From assembly GCA_017555205.1 (NCBI GenBank), contig JAFZGW010000013.1:186001-250000 (forward strand): a DNA stretch of 64,000 nt, in the 5' to 3' direction. This document shows, one piece after another, positions 18,580 to 26,258 of the stretch (its first letter is position 1; every line of letters begins with the position of its first letter). The notes below the pieces were generated by a model. That model was not told the DNA's origin, did no database searches, and saw nothing but the letters and a program-made list of their open reading frames with translations. Both the position numbers and the translations under genes were made by a program. Source of the stretch: Akkermansia sp. (GTDB taxonomy: Bacteria > Verrucomicrobiota > Verrucomicrobiia > Verrucomicrobiales > Akkermansiaceae).

Positions 18580-19518
18580 TTAGTCGCGACGCGTCATTTC
18601 AACGAATACATCCTCCAAACTGGGTATGTGGCGGTAAATGTGGCGCATGGGCATACCGTGTGCAGCTATGATTGCGGCGGCTTTCTCGCGAGTGTCGGTT
18701 CCGGGTTCCGCTCGTACCATCAAGCGATTCCAACCGTCTTCCGGCTCTTCCAATATGACTTTTTTAACCGGTGCAAATGCCTCAAGCTCAGCGACAATGG
18801 CTGTAGGGTCGCCTTTGAACTCAATGGATACGCGACCGGCAGCACGAAGATTTCGAGTAAGATTTTCAGGCGTATCAGCTGCTTTAATCTCGCCTTGGTC
18901 GATAATAATCACCTTATTACAAATCATTTCCACCTCGCTGAGAATATGCGTGGAAAGAATAACTGTGTGGTTTTCCGACAGAGCCCGAATTAGTTCGCGG
19001 ATCTGGCGAATCTGGTTCGGATCCAATCCATTGGTTGGTTCATCGAGTATAAGCAAATCGGGATTTCCTAAAAGTGCATCTGCCAATCCGACACGCTGGC
19101 GGAATCCTTTGGAAAGTGTGCTGATGAGATTCTTGCGCTTCGGCTCCAATCCGCATTTCTCGATTACTTCGCCAAGCTGCTGACGTACGGATGAACCACA
19201 GATGCCTTTGAGGCGGGCACGGTAATCCAAATACTCCATCACTCGCATGTCATCGTAAAGCGGCACGTTCTCAGGCATGTATCCTAAGTGGCGGCGAGCT
19301 TCCAGCGGATTATCTATAATATCGTAGCCGGCTATCGATGCAGTGCCGGCCGTCGGCGGCAAATAACCGGTCAGCATTTTCATTGTGGTCGTTTTGCCGG
19401 CGCCATTCGGCCCAAGAAAACCGACAATCTCACCTTTGTCTATCGAAAACGTCGCATCCTTTACAGCAGTAAAGCGTCCGAACGTCTTGTGTAAATGCTC
19501 TGCAGTCACCATGCTCAT
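18580..19518 (-). CDS. ABC transporter ATP-binding protein, GldA-like
   Basis: 312 residues. Walker A GPNGAGKTTTMKML, signature LSKGFRQRVGLADALL, Walker B LLILDEPTNGLDPNQ and H-loop VILSTHILSEVE are all intact. The C-terminal extension after residue 220 is the DUF4162-like tail found in ABC-2 export ATPases. It is the first gene of a minus-strand series running to 8443 and has its own promoter. A start at 19512 is also possible. Confidence 0.92.
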   Translation of the reverse strand: MSMVTAEHLHKTFGRFTAVKDATFSIDKGEIVGFLGPNGAGKTTTMKMLTGYLPPTAGTASIAGYDIIDNPLEARRHLGYMPENVPLYDDMRVMEYLDYRARLKGICGSSVRQQLGEVIEKCGLEPKRKNLISTLSKGFRQRVGLADALLGNPDLLILDEPTNGLDPNQIRQIRELIRALSENHTVILSTHILSEVEMICNKVIIIDQGEIKAADTPENLTRNLRAAGRVSIEFKGDPTAIVAELEAFAPVKKVILEEPEDGWNRLMVRAEPGTDTREKAAAIIAAHGMPMRHIYRHIPSLEDVFVEMTRRD

Positions 19519-19529
19519 ACGCGAAGCTT

Positions 19530-19557
19530 ATACTACCAGCTTTTCCGCGCATTTCAA
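19530..19557 (-). promoter_or_regulatory. Promoter of the eight-gene exporter operon
   Basis: TTGAAA (19552-19557 in reverse), 16-bp spacer, TAGTAT (19530-19535), 11 nt before the ATG at 19518. The predicted leader is about 4 nt. Confidence 0.5.
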
Positions 19558-19681
19558 GTTGAAAGTTCGCTATTGCCATGCTGCTGTCATATTCTGAGAT
19601 TCTATTTTGCATTACAGGTATTATGCGAAGTTGTTAATTTATACGCTGCCGCGAATTTTCCGTTACCTGAAACTTTCTACC

Positions 19682-19710
19682 TTGACGCCCCTGCCTGCAA
19701 CGTGTAGAAT
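19682..19710 (+). promoter_or_regulatory. Promoter of the OsmC-family gene
   Basis: TTGACG (19682-19687), 17-bp spacer, TAGAAT (19705-19710). The ATG at 19717 is only 6 nt further on, a clear leaderless arrangement. The 160 bp upstream, between the divergent ABC and OsmC genes, holds nothing else I can identify. Confidence 0.7.
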
Positions 19711-19716
19711 GCGTGC

Positions 19717-20124
19717 ATGGTTAAATGCAAGATTGAATATACGGGTGGTCTGAGGTGCAAACTTCAACACAGCTTGAGCGGAATGACAGTTAGCACGGAT
19801 GCACCGGTTGACAACCATGGTAAAGGAGAATCTTTTTCGCCGACTGATTTAATGTGCTCAGCAATGGCGGCCTGCATGGCTACAATAATGGGAATATATG
19901 CCGAGAAAGAAAATGTGAATCTTGATGGGCTGAGTATCGAAGTCGGCAAAGTGATGAGCGCAAATCCTCGCCGCATAGCTCGTATTGAAACAGTCATCAA
20001 CGTACCACTGCCGGAGAATACTGAACACAAGGAAGCTCTGTATGATTGCGTAATCGGCAGCCCTGCTATGCGAAGCCTGCACCCGGATATCGAGGTTCCC
20101 ATTACATGGAACTGGCTTGGTTGA
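19717..20124 (+). CDS. OsmC/Ohr family protein
   Basis: 135 residues. Two conserved cysteines are present: one in LMCSAMAACM on the long helix and one in YDCVIGSPAMRSLHPD. In the family these act in thiol-dependent reduction of organic or fatty-acid hydroperoxides. The sequence resembles the YhfA-type branch more than classical Ohr. Likely cytoplasmic. It is the first gene of a plus-strand run of four. Confidence 0.88.
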   Translation: MVKCKIEYTGGLRCKLQHSLSGMTVSTDAPVDNHGKGESFSPTDLMCSAMAACMATIMGIYAEKENVNLDGLSIEVGKVMSANPRRIARIETVINVPLPENTEHKEALYDCVIGSPAMRSLHPDIEVPITWNWLG

Positions 20125-20137
20125 GTAGATTTTCATC

Positions 20138-20596
20138 ATGAAACGCACCGACTACATCTACTGGGGAGTTCCGTTATTCGTTCTGCTGAGCTGCGGCTCA
20201 CTGCTCACGGGGCTACTCGGTACAGGGTTGCTGATGCTCGGCGTGGTATTCACCCTCATTGTTATCGCATGGGGTGTGGTTTGGATGCGCCTGTACTCAG
20301 GAGGTCGCTTACGCCCTGAGTTTGCCATATTGACGGTGTTGCCGCATTCCGCATATTATCTTGCCACATATTTTGATTCAAAGGTTTTCACGGATGCGAG
20401 CTGGCAAAACGTATATGGCTTCAGTTGGCTTGCTTTTGTTGGTGTGATATTAATAAGCCTTCGCCCCGGAAAAGCCGACGAAAAGCGAGAGCGTGTAAAG
20501 AAAGATAGCATTTTCATACTTATGGCTATTCTTACAATAGCTTACGCATGGTCGACTATGGCAGCGTTTGCCAATCAACTCTTTTATATACAATAA
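20138..20596 (+). CDS. Small integral membrane protein, unknown function
   Basis: 152 residues with about four hydrophobic helices (LFVLLSCGSLLTGLLG, LMLGVVFTLIVIAWGVVW, VYGFSWLAFVGVILISL, FILMAILTIAYAW). No family is recognised. It starts 13 bp after the OsmC-family gene and ends 3 bp before the lipoprotein gene, so all three are probably expressed together. No charged or catalytic motif stands out apart from a basic cytoplasmic loop (KADEKRERVKKD). Confidence 0.7.
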   Translation: MKRTDYIYWGVPLFVLLSCGSLLTGLLGTGLLMLGVVFTLIVIAWGVVWMRLYSGGRLRPEFAILTVLPHSAYYLATYFDSKVFTDASWQNVYGFSWLAFVGVILISLRPGKADEKRERVKKDSIFILMAILTIAYAWSTMAAFANQLFYIQ

Positions 20597-20599
20597 ACA

Positions 20600-21394
20600 A
20601 TGAAAAATTCTCTATTTTTTTTCGCCGGCATGAGCACACTTAGCTTACTCTGTTCATGCAGTACAGATGATGGCTGGGGACGCCCCACCGTACACGGTCG
20701 CGTACAAGCGCCGGAACTTACACCGTTGCCGCCGGAAATTGACCCGGAAGTTCAACGCCGTGAAGCAGAACTCGCAGAGCGCAAACGTTTAGAGCTGCTT
20801 GCCCAAAACCAACCGTCCCCGCAACAGCAAACACAGTTCTCCCAGGTACAGCCGCAACAACAAGAAGCGGTAGTATCCCAGGTACAGCCACAACAACAAG
20901 AAGCGGTAGTATCCCAGGTACAGCCACAACAGCAAGAGGCGGTAGTATCCCAGGTACAGCCGCAACAGGAAACGGCTACACAAATACAGCCTCAGCAACC
21001 GCTCATTGTAGAGAAACCGATTAAACCGGAGACGCCGACAGTTGTGATAGCTCCCCCTATCCGACCCGAAGCCAATACACCTAAAGTGGAGCCTCAGACA
21101 ACGCAAACCATAGTCAAACAGCCTACAGAAACAATTAAGGTTCAAACTGAGCACACCGGTGTAAGTCAGGCTCAGCCTCAGCCGATAGCTCAACAACAGG
21201 TGGAGATTGCAAAGCGCCCTGAAGAACCGAAACCGGTGCAAACAATAAGCAAAACTGTCGTGCCCCCCCCTGCTCCGCGTCCTGAGGCAAAGCCGGTTAC
21301 CGAACCTGCACCCCGCCCGGTTTACACTGAGCAGCAAAAGAAACGTTACCCGGTCATGCCCGGGCAGAATAGAGGCCTGAAATTGCGGGACTAA
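20600..21394 (+). CDS. Putative lipoprotein with Gln/Pro-rich tandem repeats
   Basis: 264 residues. The N-terminus (MKNSLFFFAGMSTLSLLCSCS) looks like a lipoprotein signal with a C at the end of the hydrophobic stretch. The rest is low complexity, rich in Gln, Pro, Val, Glu and Thr, with no predicted globular domain. Three exact 12-residue repeats (EAVVSQVQPQQQ) occupy about residues 80-120. The C-terminus is basic (KKRYPVMPGQNRGLKLRD). A periplasmic spacer or peptidoglycan-contacting role is possible but only a guess. Confidence 0.7.
   Translation: MKNSLFFFAGMSTLSLLCSCSTDDGWGRPTVHGRVQAPELTPLPPEIDPEVQRREAELAERKRLELLAQNQPSPQQQTQFSQVQPQQQEAVVSQVQPQQQEAVVSQVQPQQQEAVVSQVQPQQETATQIQPQQPLIVEKPIKPETPTVVIAPPIRPEANTPKVEPQTTQTIVKQPTETIKVQTEHTGVSQAQPQPIAQQQVEIAKRPEEPKPVQTISKTVVPPPAPRPEAKPVTEPAPRPVYTEQQKKRYPVMPGQNRGLKLRD
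20840..20966 (+). repeat. 36-bp tandem repeat, three full copies and one partial
   Basis: Copies at 20840-20875, 20876-20911 and 20912-20947 and a partial at 20948-20966. They are nearly identical at the DNA level and in frame, encoding a 12-residue unit, so copy number could change by slippage without breaking the gene. Confidence 0.9.
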
Positions 21395-21409
21395 CTCAAT
21401 CATCTGTTT

Positions 21410-22138
21410 ATGCCGAAGCAGAGACTAGATGTTCTTGTAACTTCGTTGGGGCTGAGTGACTCCCGCGAACAGGCACAACGATTAATCATAGCCGGAGATG
21501 TTCTGGTTAAGGGGCAAGCTGTCACCAAACCGGGAACAAAGGTTGATGATAGCTTGCCTATTACCGTAAAAAACCGCCCCAAGTATGTCAGCCGCGGCGG
21601 GCTTAAACTTGAGGGGGCGCTGAAAGCGTTCCCTGTCCCCGTTGAAGGTAAAGTTTGTCTTGATATCGGGTCCTCAACCGGCGGCTTCACTGACTGTCTG
21701 CTGCAAAACGGGGCTCAACGTGTGCATGCAGTAGATGTTGGAACCAATCAGCTGGTTTGGAAACTCCGCAATGACCCGAGAGTCATTGTAAAAGAACAGT
21801 TTAATGCACGCTATATGACCCCTGAGGATTTGGGAGAAAAAGTGCAGCTTATTGTGAGCGATGTATCATTCATTTCACTCACGAAGATTCTGCCTGCGGC
21901 TTATGGATGTTTGATTGAAGGCGGTGATTTACTGGTGCTCATTAAGCCTCAGTTTGAACTTCAGCCGGAAGATATTGGACCAGGCGGAATTGTACGAGAT
22001 CCAGCCCTGCACCAACGTGCTGTAGATAAAATTCGAGACTTTGTGGTAAACGAATTAAACCGCGAGTGGATGGGAGTGGCAGACTCACCCATCACCGGAA
22101 TGGAAGGCAATAAGGAATTTCTCGCTTGGCTGCGTTGA
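21410..22138 (+). CDS. tlyA: TlyA family rRNA 2'-O-methyltransferase (S4 domain plus FtsJ-like core)
   Basis: 242 residues. The N-terminal S4 RNA-binding domain (about 1-65: QRLDVLVTSLGLSDSREQAQRLIIAGDVLVKG) is followed by YVSRGGLKLEGAL and an FtsJ-like methyltransferase core with motif I DIGSSTGGFTDCLLQ and the later VSDVSFISL and LIKPQFEL. TlyA proteins methylate 16S and/or 23S rRNA cytidines; older annotations call them hemolysin A. It starts 15 bp after the lipoprotein gene and is convergent with aroK, with a 13-bp gap. Confidence 0.92.
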   Translation: MPKQRLDVLVTSLGLSDSREQAQRLIIAGDVLVKGQAVTKPGTKVDDSLPITVKNRPKYVSRGGLKLEGALKAFPVPVEGKVCLDIGSSTGGFTDCLLQNGAQRVHAVDVGTNQLVWKLRNDPRVIVKEQFNARYMTPEDLGEKVQLIVSDVSFISLTKILPAAYGCLIEGGDLLVLIKPQFELQPEDIGPGGIVRDPALHQRAVDKIRDFVVNELNREWMGVADSPITGMEGNKEFLAWLR

Positions 22139-22151
22139 GTCGCAGTTACAA

Positions 22152-22712
22152 TTAAGCAAAGAATTGTTTAGCCGCTTCATGCACAAGCGGTATAGTATCT
22201 TGTACACTGATGTGCGACGATTCCAGCTTCAGGTGTGCGGTTTCGGCATACAATGGCGCACGCTCTTTGAGTAAACGAGTCAGGATTTCAAACCTATCAG
22301 GCGATTGAAGTAAGGGGCGATTCTGGCTGCGGGACGTGCGCTCAAGCAGTGTTGGTACATCTACATCGAACCAAACGGTAAAGCCCATACGTCGCAGAAT
22401 ATCTCTGTTAATTTTCTTAAGAACTACTCCGCCACCTGTCGAAATGATGACATTTCCTTTCCCTTCGGATATAGAATTTTCGATGTAGCGCAATAAAGCA
22501 GTCTCAAGCGCCCGGAAATGCCCTTCTCCCTCGTCTCGAAAAATGTCGGATATCTTTTTACCAATCTGCTCCTCAATAATAGAATCCATATCAATGAGCG
22601 GCATACCGGTCATTCGACTGAGCTCCTTACCTATAGTGGTTTTGCCACACCCCATCAGGCCGATAAGAATGATGGGATGCCCCTTGGTGTCTATGGGAAA
22701 GCAGGGCTCCAT
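22152..22712 (-). CDS. aroK: Shikimate kinase
   Basis: 186 residues. Walker A GLMGCGKTTIGKELS, the shikimate-binding Asp in PLIDMDSIIE, the STGGGVVL motif and the LID-region Arg in RTSRSQNRPLL are all present. It catalyses ATP-dependent 3-phosphorylation of shikimate on the way to chorismate. No other aro genes are nearby. Unlike most genes here it has a long leader (about 75 nt from the predicted promoter). Confidence 0.93.
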   Translation of the reverse strand: MEPCFPIDTKGHPIILIGLMGCGKTTIGKELSRMTGMPLIDMDSIIEEQIGKKISDIFRDEGEGHFRALETALLRYIENSISEGKGNVIISTGGGVVLKKINRDILRRMGFTVWFDVDVPTLLERTSRSQNRPLLQSPDRFEILTRLLKERAPLYAETAHLKLESSHISVQDTIPLVHEAAKQFFA

Positions 22713-22793
22713 ATCAGGTAAAATCCGTTTTCTATTGTACTTAACAGTGTATAACTGCTGCTATTTTGCAGCGATAAAGGACAGAACGGCGGT

Positions 22794-22822
22794 ATTCTAG
22801 CAGATTTTTAGTGACTTGGCAA
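22794..22822 (-). promoter_or_regulatory. Promoter of aroK
   Basis: TTGCCA (22817-22822 in reverse), 17-bp spacer, TAGAAT (22794-22799) in the extended GCTAGAATA form. It lies back to back with the promoter of the small membrane protein gene (22833-22861). Confidence 0.6.
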
Positions 22823-22832
22823 GACTGTAGTG

Positions 22833-22861
22833 TTGAAATGCGCGGCGTTCTGTGCTACACT
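22833..22861 (+). promoter_or_regulatory. Promoter of the small membrane protein gene
   Basis: TTGAAA (22833-22838), 17-bp spacer, TACACT (22856-22861), 9 nt before the ATG at 22871. Confidence 0.5.
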
Positions 22862-22870
22862 CTGCGCGAC

Positions 22871-23062
22871 ATGAGAGAGGAACTCCCAAAATACGATGAT
22901 ATTATTTTCCAACAGCAAGTGGTGAAAGTTGTCAATGGGCAACGCAACGCCTCTCGTCATCAAGTCAAGCCTTGGGTTATCATCTTGTGGTATTTGCTTG
23001 CTCTTGTTTCCGTTTGCCTGTGGGCGCTACACTTGCTGGGCTATTTTTCTCTCCCTTATTGA
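22871..23062 (+). CDS. Small single-pass membrane protein
   Basis: 63 residues starting MREELPKYDD. A charged N-terminus is followed by one helix (WVIILWYLLALVSVCLWALHLLGYF) near the C-terminus. The start at 22871 is preferred over an upstream GTG (22811) because a promoter ends 9 nt before it. The last 83 bp overlap, antisense, the 3' end of the hydrolase gene. No family is recognised. The promoter and reading frame together make it believable, but the evidence is modest. Confidence 0.5.
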   Translation: MREELPKYDDIIFQQQVVKVVNGQRNASRHQVKPWVIILWYLLALVSVCLWALHLLGYFSLPY

Positions 23063-23792
23063 TGATTTGCTGGCGCAAGGAATCCAACAGCGATTGATGG
23101 ACTCCATGATTTCGACTTGCTAATAAAGACAACGCGTTATCATGTATGTAGTAAAAACCGGCTTCGTCTTGCAAACGTCCGTCAAAGTGAAGATTTACAT
23201 CAGCTCCTTGGCACGCATTCCATCGCCCGCCCAATACTGCTATATAGTCATGCCCTGATAGCGAATGGCTAACAAACGCGTTACCCCACCATGTGGCAGA
23301 TTTTGGACGTTTGGGGAGGTAAGAGCGATCGGCCGGGTCCAAAGTAACCAAGAACACTAGCCCCTCCGATGGAGATAACAGATGCGCGGTACGCAGGACT
23401 GTTGAAGCGCCCATGCTATGACCGATAAGCACGACATCTGCAACTACGTTTTTGCGCCGATACTCGCGTATATGCTCAGCCAACGACTTGGCACCCTGAG
23501 CAACATTTTGCGGATAGCCGGCATGCCAATGATAATAAGCGCGCGATTCCCGCATATTATCGATGGTCGGCAGCAAATCCATGACCTGCGGCATGATACC
23601 ACTGATTTCATCCCCAAAACCACCGACAAATATGACAGCAGTCCCCTGCCCATCCGGTTTCAGAATTGCCTGAGGTATAGGTTGACGATAATCAGAGCCG
23701 GCAACAACTACACTAGCAGGCTGCTCCGCAGCAAATACAGAGCAGCCTGCTAATAAAGATATAACAAAAAATCTGACCCAATCAGCGAACAC
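22980..23792 (-). CDS. Secreted alpha/beta hydrolase (lipase/esterase-like)
   Basis: 270 residues with a signal sequence (FFVISLLAGCSVFA). The nucleophile elbow GHSMGAS contains the likely catalytic Ser, GGFGDE follows the first core strand, and TLDPADRSYLP may supply the acid. The likely catalytic His is in the region around NHGVHQSL. Substrate unknown; it may act in the periplasm on lipid or glycan esters. It overlaps the upstream secreted-protein gene by 11 bp, so the two are probably co-expressed. Confidence 0.75.
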   Translation of the reverse strand: MFADWVRFFVISLLAGCSVFAAEQPASVVVAGSDYRQPIPQAILKPDGQGTAVIFVGGFGDEISGIMPQVMDLLPTIDNMRESRAYYHWHAGYPQNVAQGAKSLAEHIREYRRKNVVADVVLIGHSMGASTVLRTAHLLSPSEGLVFLVTLDPADRSYLPKRPKSATWWGNAFVSHSLSGHDYIAVLGGRWNACQGADVNLHFDGRLQDEAGFYYIHDNALSLLASRNHGVHQSLLDSLRQQIINKGEKNSPASVAPTGKRKQEQANTTR

Positions 23793-24297
23793 GACGCATG
23801 ATAGGCATTACAGGATGTTGCTCGGGTTGTACCTCCGGTGCGGGAGCTTTTTCACCAAGCTTCTCAATTTTGGTAATAGGACGGAACGGAGACATGCAAC
23901 CGCCGAAATCACCATAATAATGCTCCTGGGTCATTCGAACAGTATCACCGGGGGTCAGGGTTGAAATAAGCTTGTTGACAGCTTCATCCTGCCCGGGAGT
24001 CTCATTTTTTACATCCACCATTACGACGGAACCTGCTTCTGCCTTGCCGTCTCCGTATTTGCCGGGTTTGCTATAGCTTTCGTTTTCAATAACTTGGAAT
24101 GCAGCAACTTTTGCTGCATGACCGCAGCGATTCGGGCACAAAGCTGTGCGGAACATACACGGGCGCTCCTGAGTACCCATGTAAACAGCTTTAATGGTAT
24201 TGGTTGCGAGCAAATCTGCCTTGTCAGGCATAGGCAACGCAAACAAGCTCGGCATAGCGAGTAGAGCGGCAGCAATAATTGAGTTAATGAGTTTCAT
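23782..24297 (-). CDS. Secreted protein, unknown function
   Basis: 171 residues with a clear signal peptide (MKLINSIIAAALLAMPSLFA). The mature part has four cysteines (CMF, CPNRCGH, GGCMSPF), suggesting disulfides in the periplasm, and ends in a Pro/Glu-rich then Arg-rich tail. No known domain is seen. A TATAAA box lies 8 nt before the ATG but I see no convincing -35. Confidence 0.65.
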   Translation of the reverse strand: MKLINSIIAAALLAMPSLFALPMPDKADLLATNTIKAVYMGTQERPCMFRTALCPNRCGHAAKVAAFQVIENESYSKPGKYGDGKAEAGSVVMVDVKNETPGQDEAVNKLISTLTPGDTVRMTQEHYYGDFGGCMSPFRPITKIEKLGEKAPAPEVQPEQHPVMPIMRRVR

Positions 24298-24334
24298 ATT
24301 ACTTATTTATAGATTAAGAAAACTGACTATTTGT

Positions 24335-25243
24335 TCATTTTTCAGTAGCTCGCCTCAGCAAACAGCAAAAACCACCGGCGCCGCAACCGTGGTGCGGCAA
24401 CATTCTATAACAGGGAAAATCTACAAGCGCTGAACGAAAATCGGCTAATACCGGAACTTCTACCGCCTGCCACTCCGGCATGCGTTTAAGAATATAAGCC
24501 ATAACCTTTTCATTTTCATCCGGGTCATAGGTGCAAGTAGAATACAATATATGCCCACCGGGTGCAACGCATTGCACGGCAGCAAGCAATATGCCTTTCT
24601 GACGTTTGGCATTTCCGTTGACCATTTGCTGACCTAAACAACCGGGATTCCGTATACCTTTGCACAGCAAAGACTGTCCACTACACGGAGCATCAGCCAA
24701 CAGCAAATCAAAGAGTCTACCATCTGTAGCCCACTGATCCGGCCGTAAGCCGGTTACCTCCACATTAGGCACGCCGCACTGCTGTATATTTTTTCGCAAT
24801 ATTCCTCGGCGTTGAGCATTTACCTCGTTAGCGACATGTTGCCGGGGTAAGTAGCGAGCCGCCATCAGCATGCTTTTTCCACCGGGAGCTGCACATAAGT
24901 CCAAGCTAGAGCCCGGGGGCGGCACAACAGAAAGCGGCGCCGATTCCCAACAAGATGATAAATCAAGAGAGTAATACAATCCGGCGGCATAGTCTGCATG
25001 AACCGTAGGACGTTCACCCTCAACCGGCACAAATACCCGAGGCGGCAACCAGCTCCATTCGGAGGTATCTACACAGGCAAAGGGAGGTTTATAATCTGCT
25101 GCGGCCAAGGGAGAAAGCACCACAGCAGAACGAGCTGAGACCCCTGCTCTCATGGCCGATATCAGGCACGCAGCATGCTCATCGCTCAACTGCAAGCGCG
25201 AGCAGAGCCGAAGCTCTGCTTTACTGGCATCGGACAGCGACAT
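24335..25243 (-). CDS. RsmB/Nop2/Sun family RNA cytosine-C5 methyltransferase
   Basis: 302 residues. The SAM-binding motif DLCAAPGGKSMLMA, the DAPCSGQ motif IV with one catalytic Cys and the YSTCTYDPDENE motif VI with the second Cys define the family. The N-terminal RNA-binding part is short and there is no NusB domain, more like RsmF than RsmB. It modifies rRNA or tRNA; the target is not predictable. The start touches the stop of the ROK kinase gene, implying coupling. Confidence 0.88.
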   Translation of the reverse strand: MSLSDASKAELRLCSRLQLSDEHAACLISAMRAGVSARSAVVLSPLAAADYKPPFACVDTSEWSWLPPRVFVPVEGERPTVHADYAAGLYYSLDLSSCWESAPLSVVPPPGSSLDLCAAPGGKSMLMAARYLPRQHVANEVNAQRRGILRKNIQQCGVPNVEVTGLRPDQWATDGRLFDLLLADAPCSGQSLLCKGIRNPGCLGQQMVNGNAKRQKGILLAAVQCVAPGGHILYSTCTYDPDENEKVMAYILKRMPEWQAVEVPVLADFRSALVDFPCYRMLPHHGCGAGGFCCLLRRATEK

Positions 25244-26193
25244 TACGAATCTTCATTATTTGCCACACTAAGTGCCAGACGCGCAGCACCGATGATACCG
25301 GCATCATTACTGAATTGGGCAGGCAAAATCTTAATTTTTTCATAATGAGGCGGGTAAAGCTGCGCCTTCAAATAACGACGAGTCGGCCCGAAAAGTAAAT
25401 CCCCGGCCTTGGCTACGCCACCACCTATGATGAAAGCCTCGGGATTGAGAATGTAGTGGCAGTTCATCAGGCAGGCCGCGAGCTTGCGACCAATATCATC
25501 CCACAAGGCCAGAGCCACGGGGCAACCGGCCTTGGCTGCAATTTCGAGCGCAAGCGGGTCACAGTCAGCAAGCGCACGCGGCTGACCGGCTGCGGCGTAT
25601 GCAGCCTGAGCTTCAGCCGTAATTTCACGGTGACCGATGTAATCCTCAATAGCGCCTTGGTTGCCATAGTAACCTATGCGCCCCTTGTAATCAATCGTCA
25701 TTTGACCGAGCTCGCCTGCTGCACTCAAATGCCCACGAACAAAATGACCGTTGGCAATCACACCGGAACCAATCCCGGTACCAAGAGTCAAGCAAACCAA
25801 ATCATTCATGCCGCGACCGGCACCCAGTTTCCACTCAGCATAGGCCATGCAGTTAGCATCATTATCCACGGCGGCTGGCAGACCAGTTGCTTCAGCCAGA
25901 ATGTCGCGTATGTGAATATCATACCATCCGGGAACATTTGTAAGAGAATCGACGATACCGGCTTTGTGGTCCACGAACCCGGGCAAGCCCATACCCACGG
26001 CCTTTACATTGGGATAGAGCTTCATGATTCCGCGCAACCTGTTGCCAATTTCCTCGACGATACAGTCGGGTGACTCATAATCACCGGTCTGCATAGGTTG
26101 TGCCTTGTAAATAAGATTTGTCCCCTGCACTACGGCAAACTTGATAGTTGTGCCGCCCATATCAACACCTATGGATAACTCTTCTGCTGCCAT
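25243..26193 (-). CDS. ROK family sugar kinase (glucokinase-like), zinc motif absent
   Basis: 316 residues. ATP-binding motif GVDMGGTTIKFAVV, catalytic Asp110 in AAVDNDANCMAYAEW and LTLGTGIGSGVI are intact. The usual ROK zinc site is not: the ExGH position reads ELGQ (Gln164) and the CxCGxxGCxE segment reads GRIGYYGNQGAIEDY without cysteines. It most likely phosphorylates glucose or a related hexose using ATP, without a structural zinc. Confidence 0.85.
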   Translation of the reverse strand: MAAEELSIGVDMGGTTIKFAVVQGTNLIYKAQPMQTGDYESPDCIVEEIGNRLRGIMKLYPNVKAVGMGLPGFVDHKAGIVDSLTNVPGWYDIHIRDILAEATGLPAAVDNDANCMAYAEWKLGAGRGMNDLVCLTLGTGIGSGVIANGHFVRGHLSAAGELGQMTIDYKGRIGYYGNQGAIEDYIGHREITAEAQAAYAAAGQPRALADCDPLALEIAAKAGCPVALALWDDIGRKLAACLMNCHYILNPEAFIIGGGVAKAGDLLFGPTRRYLKAQLYPPHYEKIKILPAQFSNDAGIIGAARLALSVANNEDS

Positions 26194-26201
26194 ACGTGGT
26201 T

Positions 26202-26230
26202 ATTCTAGCATACTAGGCTTGCGCATGAAA
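26202..26230 (-). promoter_or_regulatory. Promoter of the ROK kinase gene
   Basis: TAGAAT (26202-26207 in reverse, inside GCTAGAATA), 8 nt before the ATG at 26193. The -35 (TTTCAT with 17-bp spacing) is weak. Confidence 0.5.
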
Positions 26231-26258
26231 GCACAAATTACCAAAAAATATTATTTTA

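Noticed and set aside
13873..19518. Evidence for gliding motility or type IX secretion from the GldA/F/G-like genes
   Set aside because: These homologues plus DUF4340 are common in non-gliding lineages, and no gldK-N, spr or por genes are in the window.
20840..20966. Possible CRISPR array
   Set aside because: Copies are contiguous without spacers, in frame within a coding sequence, and no cas genes are near.
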